Source of the DNA: Debaryomyces hansenii CBS767
Taxonomy: Eukaryota; Ascomycota; Pichiomycetes; Serinales; Debaryomycetaceae
Length of the DNA stretch: 64,000 nucleotides
Direction: 5' to 3'
Assembly: GCF_000006445.2 (NCBI RefSeq)
Contig: NC_006044.2
Span: forward strand, 434,001-498,000
Made by a program: the position numbers and the translations under genes. The notes under the pieces are model-generated. The model made no database searches. It was not told the DNA's origin and saw only the letters and a program-made list of their open reading frames with translations. Positions 37,901-46,133 of the stretch are shown here, piece by piece (the first letter of the stretch is position 1; each line of letters begins with the position of its first letter).

Positions 37901-38793
37901 TTAACGATTTCAACCATGGTGAACAATTGCCATTAATGATTTTGGCTAACTGGAGAGGTTTCTCTGGTGGTCAACGTGATATGTTCAATGAAGTTCTTAA
38001 ATACGGTTCTTTTATTGTTGATGCGTTAGTTGACTTTAAGCAACCAATTTTCACTTATATTCCACCAAATGGTGAATTAAGAGGTGGTTCATGGGTTGTT
38101 GTTGACCCAACCATTAATGCTGATATGATGGAAATGTATGCTGATGTCAATTCCAGAGCTGGTGTTTTGGAACCCGAGGGAATGGTTGGTATTAAATACA
38201 GACGTGACAAGTTATTATCTACTATAGAAAGATTAGATCCAACATACAGGGACCTTAAAAAGCAATTAAACGAAAGCAAATTATCACCAGAAGAACATGC
38301 CCAAATTTCTGCTAAGTTGACTACTCGTGAAAAGGCATTGTTACCAATTTATGCCCAGGTTTCAGTTCAATTTGCTGACCTCCACGATAGATCTGGTCGT
38401 ATGTTAGCCAAGGGTGTCATTAGAAAAGAAATCAACTGGCCAGAAGCACGTCGTACCTTTTTCTGGCGTTTACGTCGTCGTTTGAATGAAGAATACTTGT
38501 TGAAACTTATTGGTGAACAAATCAAATCAGACAACAAATTAGAAAAGGTTGCCAGGTTGAAGAGTTGGATGCCAACAGTTGACTATGACGACGATATGGC
38601 TGTCAGCAATTGGATCGAACAGAACCACTCTAAGTTGCAGAAGAGAATTGAAGAATTGAAACACGAATCCGCTCGTCAAAACTTAGTTAATATCTTGAGA
38701 GAGGACCCTAAAAGCTCGGTTTCCGTTATTAAAGATTTCTTATCTAACCTTCCAGAGGACCAAAGATCAGAATTTGCGGCATCCTTAAAATAG
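31900..38793 (+). CDS. ACC1: acetyl-CoA carboxylase (multidomain, biotin-containing)
   Basis: 2297 residues with the eukaryotic ACC order. Biotin carboxylase (about 115-610) has the ATP-grasp loop EGGGGKGIRK near 315 and RRHQKIIEEAP. The biotinyl domain has EVMKM with biotin attached at Lys797. A central regulatory domain (about 870-1540) follows, then the carboxyltransferase (about 1550-2200) with SANSGARIG, YLFLTPEDK and NWRGFSGGQRDMFNEVLKYG. It makes malonyl-CoA for fatty-acid synthesis. A second ATG (32116, Met73) precedes MSDVTTEVRNYT, which fits the cytosolic start. The first 72 residues are Arg/Lys/Asn/Leu-rich and presequence-like. The first ATG has T at -3; the internal one has A at -3. 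Strong codon bias with no CTG seen suggests high expression. Confidence 0.97.
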   Translation: MSAICAKLKKLTTNISLNRLLFPNLNLRHQYRILKYIPVKRLNRYINYNSVNTTNNDTNDNKLKNTIDNKYRMSDVTTEVRNYTQMHQKLADHFKGLNSADNAEPGKVTDFVRSHEGHTVISRVLIANNGIAAVKEIRSVRKWAYETFGDERAIQFTVMATPEDLEANAEYIRMADQFIEVPGGTNNNNYANVELIVEIAERTNVDAVWAGWGHASENPLLPEMLAASPKKILFIGPPGSAMRSLGDKISSTIVAQHADVPCIPWSGTGVREVKIDEETNLVSVSDAVYAKGCCTSPEDGLVKAKEIGFPVMIKASEGGGGKGIRKVDNEKDFIALYKQASNEIPGSPIFIMKLAGDARHLEVQLLADQYGTNISLFGRDCSVQRRHQKIIEEAPVTIAKKESFHAMENAAVRLGKLVGYVSAGTVEYLYSHSEDKFYFLELNPRLQVEHPTTEMVTGVNLPAAQLQIAMGIPMHRIRDIRSLYGVDPHTSTEIDFEFKTESSLVSQRRPVPKGHTTACRITSEDPGEGFKPSGGSLHELNFRSSSNVWGYFSVGNQSSIHSFSDSQFGHIFAFGENRSASRKHMVVALKELSIRGDFRTTVEYLIKLLETPDFEDNTITTGWLDELISKKLTSERPDHIVAVVCGAATKAHIQSEEDRKEYIQSLEKGQVPNKALLRTIYPIEFIYEGYRYKFTATKSSNDSYTLFLNGTRGVVGVRSLSDGGLLCAIDGKSHSIYWKEEPAATRLSVNGKTCLLEAENDPTQLRTPSPGKLVKYLIESGEHVNSGEVYAEVEVMKMCMPLIAQDNGVVQLIKQPGSTVNAGDILAILELDDPSKVKHAMPYEGTLPPLGDPVVRGTKSAHAFQHYTNILRNILAGFDNQVIMNSTLKSLIEILKNKDLPYSEWNQYASALHSRLPIKLDEALSALIERNQSRGAEFPARQILKQIQKFTTDPSIDASVNEVVKPLIDIATRYSNGLVEHEYEFFSNLINEYFEIENLFSGTNVREDDVVLKLRDENKADLNKVISIVLSHSRVSSKNNLVLAILDEYQPLLQSSSNTANGIRNALKDIVELDTRGAAKVALKAREMLIQCSLPSIQERSDQLEHILRSSVLQTSYGEIYANHRTPRLDIIREVVDSKHTVFDVLPQFLVNQDEWVSIAAAEVYVRRSYRAYSLGPITYDFHDKLPIIEWKFQLPSLNSSQLTGVQQTQNPDQPAMNRAASVSDLSFVVDQNKEQKTRIGVLVPCRHLDDVDEMITAALEKIQPSDGITFKAKESEESKASYLNVFNIVVTNIDGYNNEEEVLARVHEILDEFKEDLKSASIRRITFVFANKIGVYPKYFTFTAPDYVENKVIRHIEPALAFQLELGRLNNFDIKPIFTDNRNIHVYEAVGKNSPSDKRFFTRGIIRTGIIRNDISISEYLIAESNRLMSSILDALEVIDTSNSDLNHIFINFSAVFNVLPEEVEAAFGSFLERFGRRLWRLRVTGAEIRIACTDPNTGNSFPLRAIITNVSGYVVKSELYMEVKNTKGEWVFKSIGSTGSMHLRPISTPYPAKESLQPKRYKAHNMGTTYVYDFPELFRQATLSQWKNHPKEKVPKEIFTSLELISDENGDLTAVERDPGSNKIGMVGFKVTAKTPEYPRGRQFIIVANDITHKIGSFGPEEDEFFNKCTQLARKLGIPRIYLSANSGARIGIADELVPLFNVAWNVEGSPDKGFRYLFLTPEDKKSIDEAGKSDTIVTERIVEEGQERYVIKSIVGEEDGLGVECLKGSGLIAGSTSRAYKDIFTITLVTCRSVGIGAYLVRLGQRAIQVEGQPIILTGAPAINKLLGRDVYSSNLQLGGTQIMYRNGVSHLTASDDLAGVEKIMEWMSYVPAKRDMPIPILESEDSWDREVEYVPPKDEPYDVRWMIEGKQLDNGEFESGLFDKNSFQETLSGWAKGVVVGRARLGGIPIGVIGVETRTIDNLVPADPANPESTEMMIQEAGQVWYPNSAFKTAQAINDFNHGEQLPLMILANWRGFSGGQRDMFNEVLKYGSFIVDALVDFKQPIFTYIPPNGELRGGSWVVVDPTINADMMEMYADVNSRAGVLEPEGMVGIKYRRDKLLSTIERLDPTYRDLKKQLNESKLSPEEHAQISAKLTTREKALLPIYAQVSVQFADLHDRSGRMLAKGVIRKEINWPEARRTFFWRLRRRLNEEYLLKLIGEQIKSDNKLEKVARLKSWMPTVDYDDDMAVSNWIEQNHSKLQKRIEELKHESARQNLVNILREDPKSSVSVIKDFLSNLPEDQRSEFAASLK

Positions 38794-39003
38794 ATGTTTA
38801 ATATTGATTCTTAATAAAGAAAACTAGAGTTTGTTTTATATTAATTTAATGTATATAAAGTTTGAATTTTGGGTTTGAATGTAGAGCGCTAACGCCGCAC
38901 AGAGTTGCACAAACATTTTTTGCATCCTTTCCACATAGCCAAATCATACTAGTTCTATGCTGGTGACCAAGTTATGCTTTTTCCTTTGTATATTATTTAA
39001 AGT

Positions 39004-40206
39004 ATGCTTCTAGTTAAATACTTTTTCTTCGTCGTTTTATGTTACAACTCAATATTTGTTGCAGCTGTTCCTTATCTTGTTTCGCTAAAATCGACTGAAA
39101 CATTGGACACATTTTTTAAATATGATGTCAATTATCCCCTGAGTCAAAGGGTGAAAGCTTTAATTAACAATTCCTTTGCAATAGGGAATTTTACTGGTTT
39201 CTCGGGTGATTTTTCCAAAGCTGTATTAGAAAGATTAAAGAAATGTCCTTTGGTCGCTGACTTAACGCCCGATATAATTATAAATGCTTTCGATGTGGGA
39301 ATTCAAACAAGTTCTCCGAGACACCTAGCGAGATTATCCCAAAAGGATAAGCTAACTGGAAACCAGTTCAATTATTACTACGATACATCTTGCACAGGCA
39401 ATGGGGTAAATGCTTATGTGCTAGATTCAGGAGTTATGATTGATCATCCTGAATTTCAAGGAAGGGCTTTCAAAGGCAAGGACTTCACGAAGGAAGGTTT
39501 CGGAGATACAAATGGTCATGGAACACATGTATCAGGAATTATAGGATCTAAGTCTTATGGCGTATCCAAAAATGTTAATATTGTTGAAATAAAAGCTTTG
39601 GATAAAAGCGGTGCCGGCTCATTGAGTACTATTATAGCAGCAATTGAATTCGCAGTGAACCACAGAAAGATAAGCGGAAAGCCCGGCGTTGCTAATCTTT
39701 CTTTGGGGGCAACGAAGAATGCTGTGTTAAATAGAGCAGTTGATGCAGCCTTTGATACAGGGTTGGTGATGGTAGTAGCAGCTGGAAATTCTAATATTAA
39801 TGCTTGTACCACAAGCCCAGCTAGTGCATCATCTGCCATAACCGTGGGAGCTATAGATGATAAAACAGATGGATTAGCAACATTTTCCAACTGGGGAGAG
39901 TGCGTTGACGTATTTGCAAGTGGAACATTTGTAGAAAGCGTCAACACTAAGGACCATCGTTATCCACAAGTGCTTTCAGGAACATCAATGTCGGCTCCAA
40001 TAGTTACTGGGCTAGTATCAAACTTATTAAGTAAAGGTATTTCACCTTTCGATGTAAAAGACCATATAATTGAAATGGCATCTAAGCACAAAATCAATAA
40101 GGCTTCAATGTTCTTAAGAAGAAAAACTCCAAATAGGATAGTATACAATCGAGTAGTCCAAGAATCAGACTTAGATTCCGATTCAGACTCAGACTCAGAT
40201 GAGTGA
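39004..40206 (+). CDS. secreted/vacuolar subtilisin-like protease (proteinase K family)
   Basis: 400 residues. The N-terminal 21 (MLLVKYFFFVVLCYNSIFVAA) are a signal peptide. About 22-105 resembles an I9 inhibitor-type propeptide. The S8 catalytic domain has Asp141 (YVLDSGVMIDH), His172 (GHGTHVSG), oxyanion Asn262 (AAGNSN) and Ser328 (SGTSMSAP), so it should be active. The tail is an acidic Asp-Ser repeat (residues about 389-400). Among yeast S8 proteins it most resembles the short Ysp3/Rrt12 (sporulation) type rather than Prb1, whose propeptide is much longer. It is followed by the convergent TAH1-like gene. Confidence 0.85.
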   Translation: MLLVKYFFFVVLCYNSIFVAAVPYLVSLKSTETLDTFFKYDVNYPLSQRVKALINNSFAIGNFTGFSGDFSKAVLERLKKCPLVADLTPDIIINAFDVGIQTSSPRHLARLSQKDKLTGNQFNYYYDTSCTGNGVNAYVLDSGVMIDHPEFQGRAFKGKDFTKEGFGDTNGHGTHVSGIIGSKSYGVSKNVNIVEIKALDKSGAGSLSTIIAAIEFAVNHRKISGKPGVANLSLGATKNAVLNRAVDAAFDTGLVMVVAAGNSNINACTTSPASASSAITVGAIDDKTDGLATFSNWGECVDVFASGTFVESVNTKDHRYPQVLSGTSMSAPIVTGLVSNLLSKGISPFDVKDHIIEMASKHKINKASMFLRRKTPNRIVYNRVVQESDLDSDSDSDSDE

Positions 40207-40395
40207 AATATAAACTTTACTTACAGAATATATTTGTTCAATATTTATGCCATTAATTTATATCCGTCCGGTAACGTTTGAAGATATTTAAGTCGAGATA
40301 TGCTTCCCTGCAACCTGGTTACGATTTTATAATTTGAGTTAGTAATTAGATTCTTGGAAATACATAGAGCAAATATATATTGATTGCCTTGGTAT

Positions 40396-41361
40396 CTAAT
40401 TTATCAAGAGGGATTTGTAGTTTTCCAATAGCCTTCTGTCACCCAATCCACTCACATTATTAATTAATTCGTTAATATGATCCTTGGAGCAAAACAGTAA
40501 AGATAATTGATATTTTCGTAACTTTGAAAATGTTGATATTAAATCATACACCGTTATTTCCCAGTCGTTTATAGCCTTATGACTGGAAATATAAGCTGCG
40601 GCCTCTATGAAAAATACCAAGAACTCCGAATCAATTCCAGTAGATCCAAACACATCATTATAATATTCGGGGGTCAAGGTGGTAATGTATTTATATGCGC
40701 CAATTTTTTGATTTTCAGGTAATGTACTCAACATTGACAAGATTTGCATAGTTGGTCTATCTGAGAAAGAAGTAGAATTAGCCAAATTAGGATTTGGCTT
40801 TGAAGTGCTTGTGGATGATTTGTTGCCAAATAGTTCATTTATTTCGTCATCCAACCGTTTTGTAGGATTTGGGGCAACCAATTCACTAGGACTTTCAGTT
40901 TTTGCATTTAGCAATGTCAGGAATTCTTCCGGTAAGCTATCTACATCTCTGATAGGTATTGCAATTGAATCAGATTGCAAATTAGGCTTCTTATTAGGAG
41001 TATTTTGAATGGCTTTCAATTCATCGATAGCTGCTATATTCTGTGGATCAATTTTCACTGCTTGTTTAAAGCATTCTATGGCATGCAGTATATCATTGAG
41101 ATTCTTATGGGCAATTCCTTGTCTATATATTAGTTTGACTTTAGTGCTAACGTTAGGACTAAGAGATAATCCACCTTTACAATCTCTTAAAGCTCGATCC
41201 CAATCTTGTTCTTTTATGAAGCATAGGGCCCTATTTGAATATAAAACAGGATTCGTTGAATCTAATTTAATGGCATCTCTATAAATTTTTGCCGCCTTCT
41301 TAAACTCTTTATTTGCAAACGCTTTATTCCCTTGGGCCTTTAATTCGTCAGCTGTAGGCAT
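40396..41361 (-). CDS. TAH1: Tah1-like R2TP co-chaperone with RPAP3_C domain
   Basis: 321 residues from the ATG complementary to 41359-41361. The N-terminal 115 form TPR repeats (ADELKAQGNKAFANKEFKKA, NRALCFIKEQDWDRALRDC), which bind Hsp90/Hsp70 tails. Next comes IPIRDVDSLPEEF, matching the Pih1-binding tail of yeast Tah1 (IPVVEVDELPEGY from memory). About 204-310 resembles the RPAP3_C (RUVBL-binding) domain: MQILSMLSTLPENQKIGAYKYI..LTPEYYNDVFG..IDSEFLVFFIEAA. S. cerevisiae Tah1 is about 111 aa and lacks that domain; human RPAP3 has it. R2TP assembles box C/D snoRNPs, RNA polymerases and PIKKs. A longer frame starts at 41433 but its ATG context is poor (T at -3) and it would leave 66 bp to YIH1. 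Confidence 0.85.
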   Translation of the reverse strand: MPTADELKAQGNKAFANKEFKKAAKIYRDAIKLDSTNPVLYSNRALCFIKEQDWDRALRDCKGGLSLSPNVSTKVKLIYRQGIAHKNLNDILHAIECFKQAVKIDPQNIAAIDELKAIQNTPNKKPNLQSDSIAIPIRDVDSLPEEFLTLLNAKTESPSELVAPNPTKRLDDEINELFGNKSSTSTSKPNPNLANSTSFSDRPTMQILSMLSTLPENQKIGAYKYITTLTPEYYNDVFGSTGIDSEFLVFFIEAAAYISSHKAINDWEITVYDLISTFSKLRKYQLSLLFCSKDHINELINNVSGLGDRRLLENYKSLLIN

Positions 41362-41499
41362 TTTCTTGGTGATGATTGTCTTTTCCTTTGCAAAGTATTT
41401 ATTGGAAGAATATATTTGGGATGCGATTTCCATACAAATAATTTTTGATATGAATTTATTCTATGGTTTGATCATTTTCTTGATAATATACACATATAT

Positions 41500-42479
41500 A
41501 TGACAGTAGAAGAATTACACGACGAAGTTAGTGCCATTGATGCGATATTCCCCGATTCTACATCAGAAGTTGCACCTCAGGTCTATAATTTGAAAATTCC
41601 ACAGCACGATGATTTGGAAATTCAAATGAGCTTCCTGGAGAACTACCCCGATGAAATACCCACTGTTATCCAGATCCTTAATAACAATACAAGAAAGTAT
41701 GCGGATAAAAACTATTTGGAAACTCAAGTTAAGGAGACGCTTTCGAGGATATTCCATAAAGGGGAAGTCTGCATTTTTGAAATGTTCACAGAATTAGAGG
41801 ATCTTCTTGAGAAATACTTAAATAAGAACGTAAAAAACGATATACAGAAAGATATGGATGAACTAAAAATCACTGGAGATACTACAGAGGAGAAGGAGTT
41901 AGCAAATAATAAGACCCCAACGATAAAATGTCCTTCCGTGCAAGCAAATTCTAAGACAGTTGTCATAGATCCTTTGGAAGGGTGGATTCAATCCGATCCG
42001 ATAATAGATAGGGGATCCACCTTCATTGGATATGCGCGAAGAGTGGATTCAGTTGAGGAAGCAGTAGGGTATTTAGATCTTTTGGTCACGGATAAGAAGA
42101 TTGCCAAATCGGCTCACAATATAAGTAGTTGGAGAATCAAGAAAGAGAATGGAACTCAATACCAAGATTGTGACGACGATGGCGAAACAGCTGCAGGAGG
42201 AAGGGTACTACATTTATTAACAGTATGTATTTTGTTCTATTGTATGTCATGAGTGCATGCCACGGCTTTCTATTGAATGGTATACTAACATTTAATTAGA
42301 TGATGGATGCATGGAATGTAATAGTGGTCGTTAGTAGGTGGTTTGGAGGTACCCACATAGGACCCGATAGATTCAAGCATATTAACACAGCTGCCAGGGA
42401 TGCAGTTGTTAAAGGAGGATTTGTCAATCCTAATGTACAGAGTAATAATGCAAATAATGTGAGGAAGAAGAAAAAATGA
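41500..42479 (+). CDS. YIH1: Gcn2 regulator Yih1/IMPACT (spliced; join 41500..42222, 42300..42479)
   Basis: 300 residues. An N-terminal RWD domain (about 3-110, ELHDEVSAIDAIFPD and the LENYPDEIP motif) binds Gcn1. The C-terminal UPF0029/Impact domain (about 165-285) has SDPIIDRGSTFIGYARRV, DDDGETAAGGRVLHLLT and, in exon 2, NVIVVVSRWFGGTHIGPDRFKHI. Yih1 competes with Gcn2 for Gcn1 and dampens amino-acid-starvation signalling. The 77-nt intron (donor GTATGT 42223, branch TACTAAC 42283-42289, acceptor TAG 42297-42299) lies late in the gene. Without splicing the frame stops after ten codons and loses the conserved SRWFGG block. The stop is 12 bp from the MPP6 stop on the other strand. Confidence 0.94.
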
Positions 42480-42491
42480 ATGCAAAATAAC

Positions 42492-43113
42492 CTATACATC
42501 AGTGAATCTTTTCCGTTTATTCTTAATATCTGGAACATAATCATCCTTTTTGTCAGTCTTCCTTTTCTTAGATCCTTTATCTGTAGGCGTATTATTCTTC
42601 TTCCATAGAGACTCCAAGAAATCTTTAGTGTCCAATTCTGGTTCTTGTTCAGGTTCATTGCTCTGTTCTCCACCTTTGCCATCACTTTTCTTCGGATTTT
42701 TTCCCTGTAAATAGTTAGTATCATGTTATCACCTTAGAACGCTTCTAGAAAAAAATACACACCTTTTTCTTGGGTATAGAATCCTTTAATTTCGTTATCT
42801 CTAATTCTGTTTCTTCACTCTTTTTTGGTTCTTGCTCTCCCCAAGTTTTTCTTCCCACATTCGCCGGCATTGGAGTATCATTAGCTTGCTCATCTTTCTC
42901 ATCCATCGAAATCGAATTTATGCTAGCGTATCCTATAGATTGGACAACATTTGAAGACTGAGTTTTGGCTATAAGCTTCGTAGAATTCGGTAATACCCAT
43001 TCAGACATATCTTGGATTTTCTTCTGTTGTTCTTCTTTGTTAATGTCTTCTTTATCAGCATCTGATTTCCGCATGAACTTCATGTTCATGACTCTATCTG
43101 AGAGGTTACCCAT
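42492..43113 (-). CDS. MPP6: nuclear exosome cofactor Mpp6 (spliced; complement join 42492..42704, 42763..43113)
   Basis: 187 residues. The start MGNLSDRVMNMKFMRK matches the Mpp6 signature (S-R-V-M-N-M-K-F-M) used to bind the exosome core. QDMSEWVLPNS and NVGRKTWGE (compare the conserved GRKTFG) follow, then a Lys-rich tail. The intron is 58 nt on the minus strand (donor GTGTGT beginning at 42762, branch TACTAAC complementary to 42714-42720, acceptor CAG ending at 42705). Exon 2 adds 70 residues and ends KRKRFTDV. Mpp6 tethers the Mtr4 helicase to the Rrp6-containing exosome. The gene shares a 236-bp divergent promoter with PWP2, another ribosome-biogenesis gene. Confidence 0.92.
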
Positions 43114-43349
43114 GATGAATGTGTCGTTGAATATTTGTATATATATAACTTACTAGTACTCTATAATACCATTAGTATTAGTACTACTAGTATATAAGGC
43201 ATAACTTCCGGGTAACATGCACCATAATTTTTCAATTTTTTTCAGTAAAGCGAGAAGCTCATCACCTAAAAAAGATTTGGTACTTGATGATCTAGTTGAA
43301 AATATAGGTAGATACGCCATATAATAAAGTAGAAACATAGCATATACCA

Positions 43350-46133
43350 ATGAAGTCCGATTTCAAGTTTTCAAACTTGTTAGGAACTGTGTATAGACAA
43401 GGAAATTTAGTCTACACCGAAGATGGTACTAAATTATTAAGTCCAGTCGGTAATAGAGTATCATGCTTCGACTTGATAAATAATAAGTCATTTACTTTTA
43501 ATTATGAACATAGAAGAAATATATCCAGAATTGCGTTGAATAAACAGGGGACGTTACTTTTGTCGGTCGATGAAACGGGAAGAGCCATTTTGGTGAACTT
43601 TGTTTCGAGAACTGTGTTGCATCATTTCAACTTCAAGGATAAGGTATTGGACTTGCAGTTCAGCCCTGACGGGCACTATTTTGCCATTGCATGTAACCGA
43701 TTCATTCAGGTATGGAAAACACCAGATTTCACTGAAGATCGACAATTTGCACCATTTGTTCGTCATAGAGTATATGCTGGCCATTACAGTGATGTTACAT
43801 CCGTTACTTGGTCAAATGATTCGAGATTTTTCATATCAACATCCAAGGACATGACGTCGAGAATTTTTTCATTGCTGTCTAAAGAAAAGGAAGTAGCGAT
43901 GACGTTGGCTGGACATCGTGACTATGTCATTAAGGCATTCTTCAACGAGACCCAGGAAATTATATATACTATAAGTAAAGATGGTGCATTATTTCAATGG
44001 GAATACACTGAAAGACCATCCGACGAATCGGATGAAGAAGAAGAGGAAAGCGATAGTGATAGCGAAATGAATGACGATGTAGTAAAGAACAAGAAGCCAA
44101 TGAGCTGGAGAATTACTGCTAAGAATTTTTTCCATTCTAATGCAAACGTCAAATGTGCCACATTCCATGCTAAGTCGAATTTATTGATTGTCGGTTTCAC
44201 TAACGGTGAATTCAGATTATACGACTTGCCGGAATTCAATATGATTCAACAATTGAGCATGGGACAGAATGCAGTCAATACGGTGAATATTAATAAGACT
44301 GGTGAATGGCTCGCATTTGGATCGTCCAAACTTGGTCAATTGTTGGTTTATGAATGGCAATCTGAATCATATATTTTGAAGCAGCAAGGTCACTTCGATT
44401 CCATGAATGCATTATGCTATTCTCCTGATGGTTCCAGAATAGTAACTGCATCTGATGATGGGAAAATAAAGATTTGGGATGTTGCATCTGGTTTCTGTTT
44501 AATGACTTTCCAAGAGCATACGTCTTCTGTTACAGCAGTCCAGTTTGCTAAAAAAGGTCAAGTATTATTTTCGTCATCCTTAGATGGAACAATCAGAGCA
44601 TGGGATTTAATTAGATTTAGAAACTTCAGAACATTCACAGCTACAGAAAGAGTTCAATTTAATTCATTAGCTGTTGACCCAAGTGGAGAAGTTGTGGTTG
44701 CAGGGTCCCAAGATACTTTTGAAATATATGTCTGGTCTGTTCAAACAGCACAGCTTTTAGACTCATTAACAGGACATGAAGGACCAATCTCGTGTTTAGC
44801 GTTTGGTACCGAAAACTCGGTATTAGCATCAGCATCATGGGATAAGACAATCAGAGTTTGGAATATTTTTAGCAGATCGCAACAAGTGGAACCAATTGAA
44901 ATTCAATCGGATGTTTTAAGTATTGCATTGAGACCTGATTCAAAAGAAGTAGCAGTGACTACTTTAGATGGACATATCACTATATGGGATGTGGAAGACG
45001 CAAAACAAGTACACCTTATAGATGGTAAGAAGGATATTATTGGAGGAAGATACTTGGAGGACAGATTCAGTGCTAAGAATCTGGCTAGATCTAAGTACTT
45101 TACAACTTTAAACTATTCATTTGATGGCTTATCGTTGGTTGCTGCTGGTAATAACAATTCTATTTGTCTTTATGATATTTCCAACGAAGTTTTATTGAAG
45201 AGATTTACTGTATCCCAAAATATGCAATTAAATGGTACATTAGGTATGCTTAATAGTTCGAGAATGACTGAAGCAGGCTCTCTTGATCTCATTGATAGAG
45301 ATGGAGAAAATTCCGATTTAGAAGATAGAATAGATACTTCATTACCGGGATCGCATAAAGGTGACCCAAGTGCAAGAAACATTAGACCAGAAATCAGGGT
45401 TACTTCCATATCTTTCTCTCCTACCCTGTCAGCATTTTCGGCTGCATCTACCGAAGGGTTATTGGTCTATTCGGTCGACAATACATTAATTTTCGACCCA
45501 TTTGATTTGGATATCGATATTACTCCTGAAGCTACAATTGAAACATTGAATGAAAAAGACTACTTGACGGCTCTTGTAATGGCCTTCAGATTGAATGAAA
45601 ATTACCTTATCCATAAAGTGTATGAATCGATACCGATCAAAGATATAAAGTTAGTAACTAATGATTTACCAATCGTGTATCTTGACAGAATGTTACAATT
45701 TGTGGGGAAGCTTTCGTTGAACTCACCTCATTTGGAATTCAACTTGCTTTGGATTCAAAATTTACTCACCAGCCACGGGAAATATATCAATAACAATAAG
45801 AGCGACTTTACCAGCTCGTTGAGGTTACTTCAAAGATTCCTTGCTAGAATTGCCAAGGACGTAGTAAGCATTTCGAAGAAGAATGGATACGCCTACTCCT
45901 TCTTGACTACAAAGCCAGATATCCAGGACGCCGAAGTCGAAGCGGAAGACGAATCAGAGGAATTTGAAACGGCACAAAATATACAAATCGACGGCAGCGA
46001 CGATGAAAATGGCATTATAGAGGACGAGGACGACGAAGGATGGTTCGGCATCGAAGAGAAAAATACCAAATCCGACGTTTTCAACTCTAACGAGTCGGAT
46101 TCGGACTCGGACTCAGACGAGTCCATGGAGTGA
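43350..46133 (+). CDS. PWP2: U3 snoRNP (UtpB) protein Pwp2/Utp1
   Basis: 927 residues. Tandem WD40 repeats (about 5-680) form two beta-propellers, with typical GH/WD pairs (LAGHRDYV, GHFDSMNALCYSPDGSRIVTASDDGKIKIWD, LTGHEGPISCLAFG..SASWDKTIRVW). There is an acidic insert at about 228-250. A C-terminal Utp12-type helical domain (about 735-850) and a very acidic tail (DSDSDSDESME) follow. Pwp2 is a UtpB subunit of the small-subunit processome that loads U3 onto pre-rRNA. It starts at the ATG at 43350. A CTG codon (45081-45083, codon 578) is present in AKN-x-ARSKYFTT, useful for testing the genetic code. Confidence 0.96.
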   Translation: MKSDFKFSNLLGTVYRQGNLVYTEDGTKLLSPVGNRVSCFDLINNKSFTFNYEHRRNISRIALNKQGTLLLSVDETGRAILVNFVSRTVLHHFNFKDKVLDLQFSPDGHYFAIACNRFIQVWKTPDFTEDRQFAPFVRHRVYAGHYSDVTSVTWSNDSRFFISTSKDMTSRIFSLLSKEKEVAMTLAGHRDYVIKAFFNETQEIIYTISKDGALFQWEYTERPSDESDEEEEESDSDSEMNDDVVKNKKPMSWRITAKNFFHSNANVKCATFHAKSNLLIVGFTNGEFRLYDLPEFNMIQQLSMGQNAVNTVNINKTGEWLAFGSSKLGQLLVYEWQSESYILKQQGHFDSMNALCYSPDGSRIVTASDDGKIKIWDVASGFCLMTFQEHTSSVTAVQFAKKGQVLFSSSLDGTIRAWDLIRFRNFRTFTATERVQFNSLAVDPSGEVVVAGSQDTFEIYVWSVQTAQLLDSLTGHEGPISCLAFGTENSVLASASWDKTIRVWNIFSRSQQVEPIEIQSDVLSIALRPDSKEVAVTTLDGHITIWDVEDAKQVHLIDGKKDIIGGRYLEDRFSAKNLARSKYFTTLNYSFDGLSLVAAGNNNSICLYDISNEVLLKRFTVSQNMQLNGTLGMLNSSRMTEAGSLDLIDRDGENSDLEDRIDTSLPGSHKGDPSARNIRPEIRVTSISFSPTLSAFSAASTEGLLVYSVDNTLIFDPFDLDIDITPEATIETLNEKDYLTALVMAFRLNENYLIHKVYESIPIKDIKLVTNDLPIVYLDRMLQFVGKLSLNSPHLEFNLLWIQNLLTSHGKYINNNKSDFTSSLRLLQRFLARIAKDVVSISKKNGYAYSFLTTKPDIQDAEVEAEDESEEFETAQNIQIDGSDDENGIIEDEDDEGWFGIEEKNTKSDVFNSNESDSDSDSDESME

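Noticed and set aside
41362..41433. Longer start for the TAH1-like protein
   Set aside because: The outer ATG has T at -3, the added 24 residues are not conserved-looking, and the inner ATG (AAA before ATG) aligns with the Tah1 start. Kept only as an alternative.
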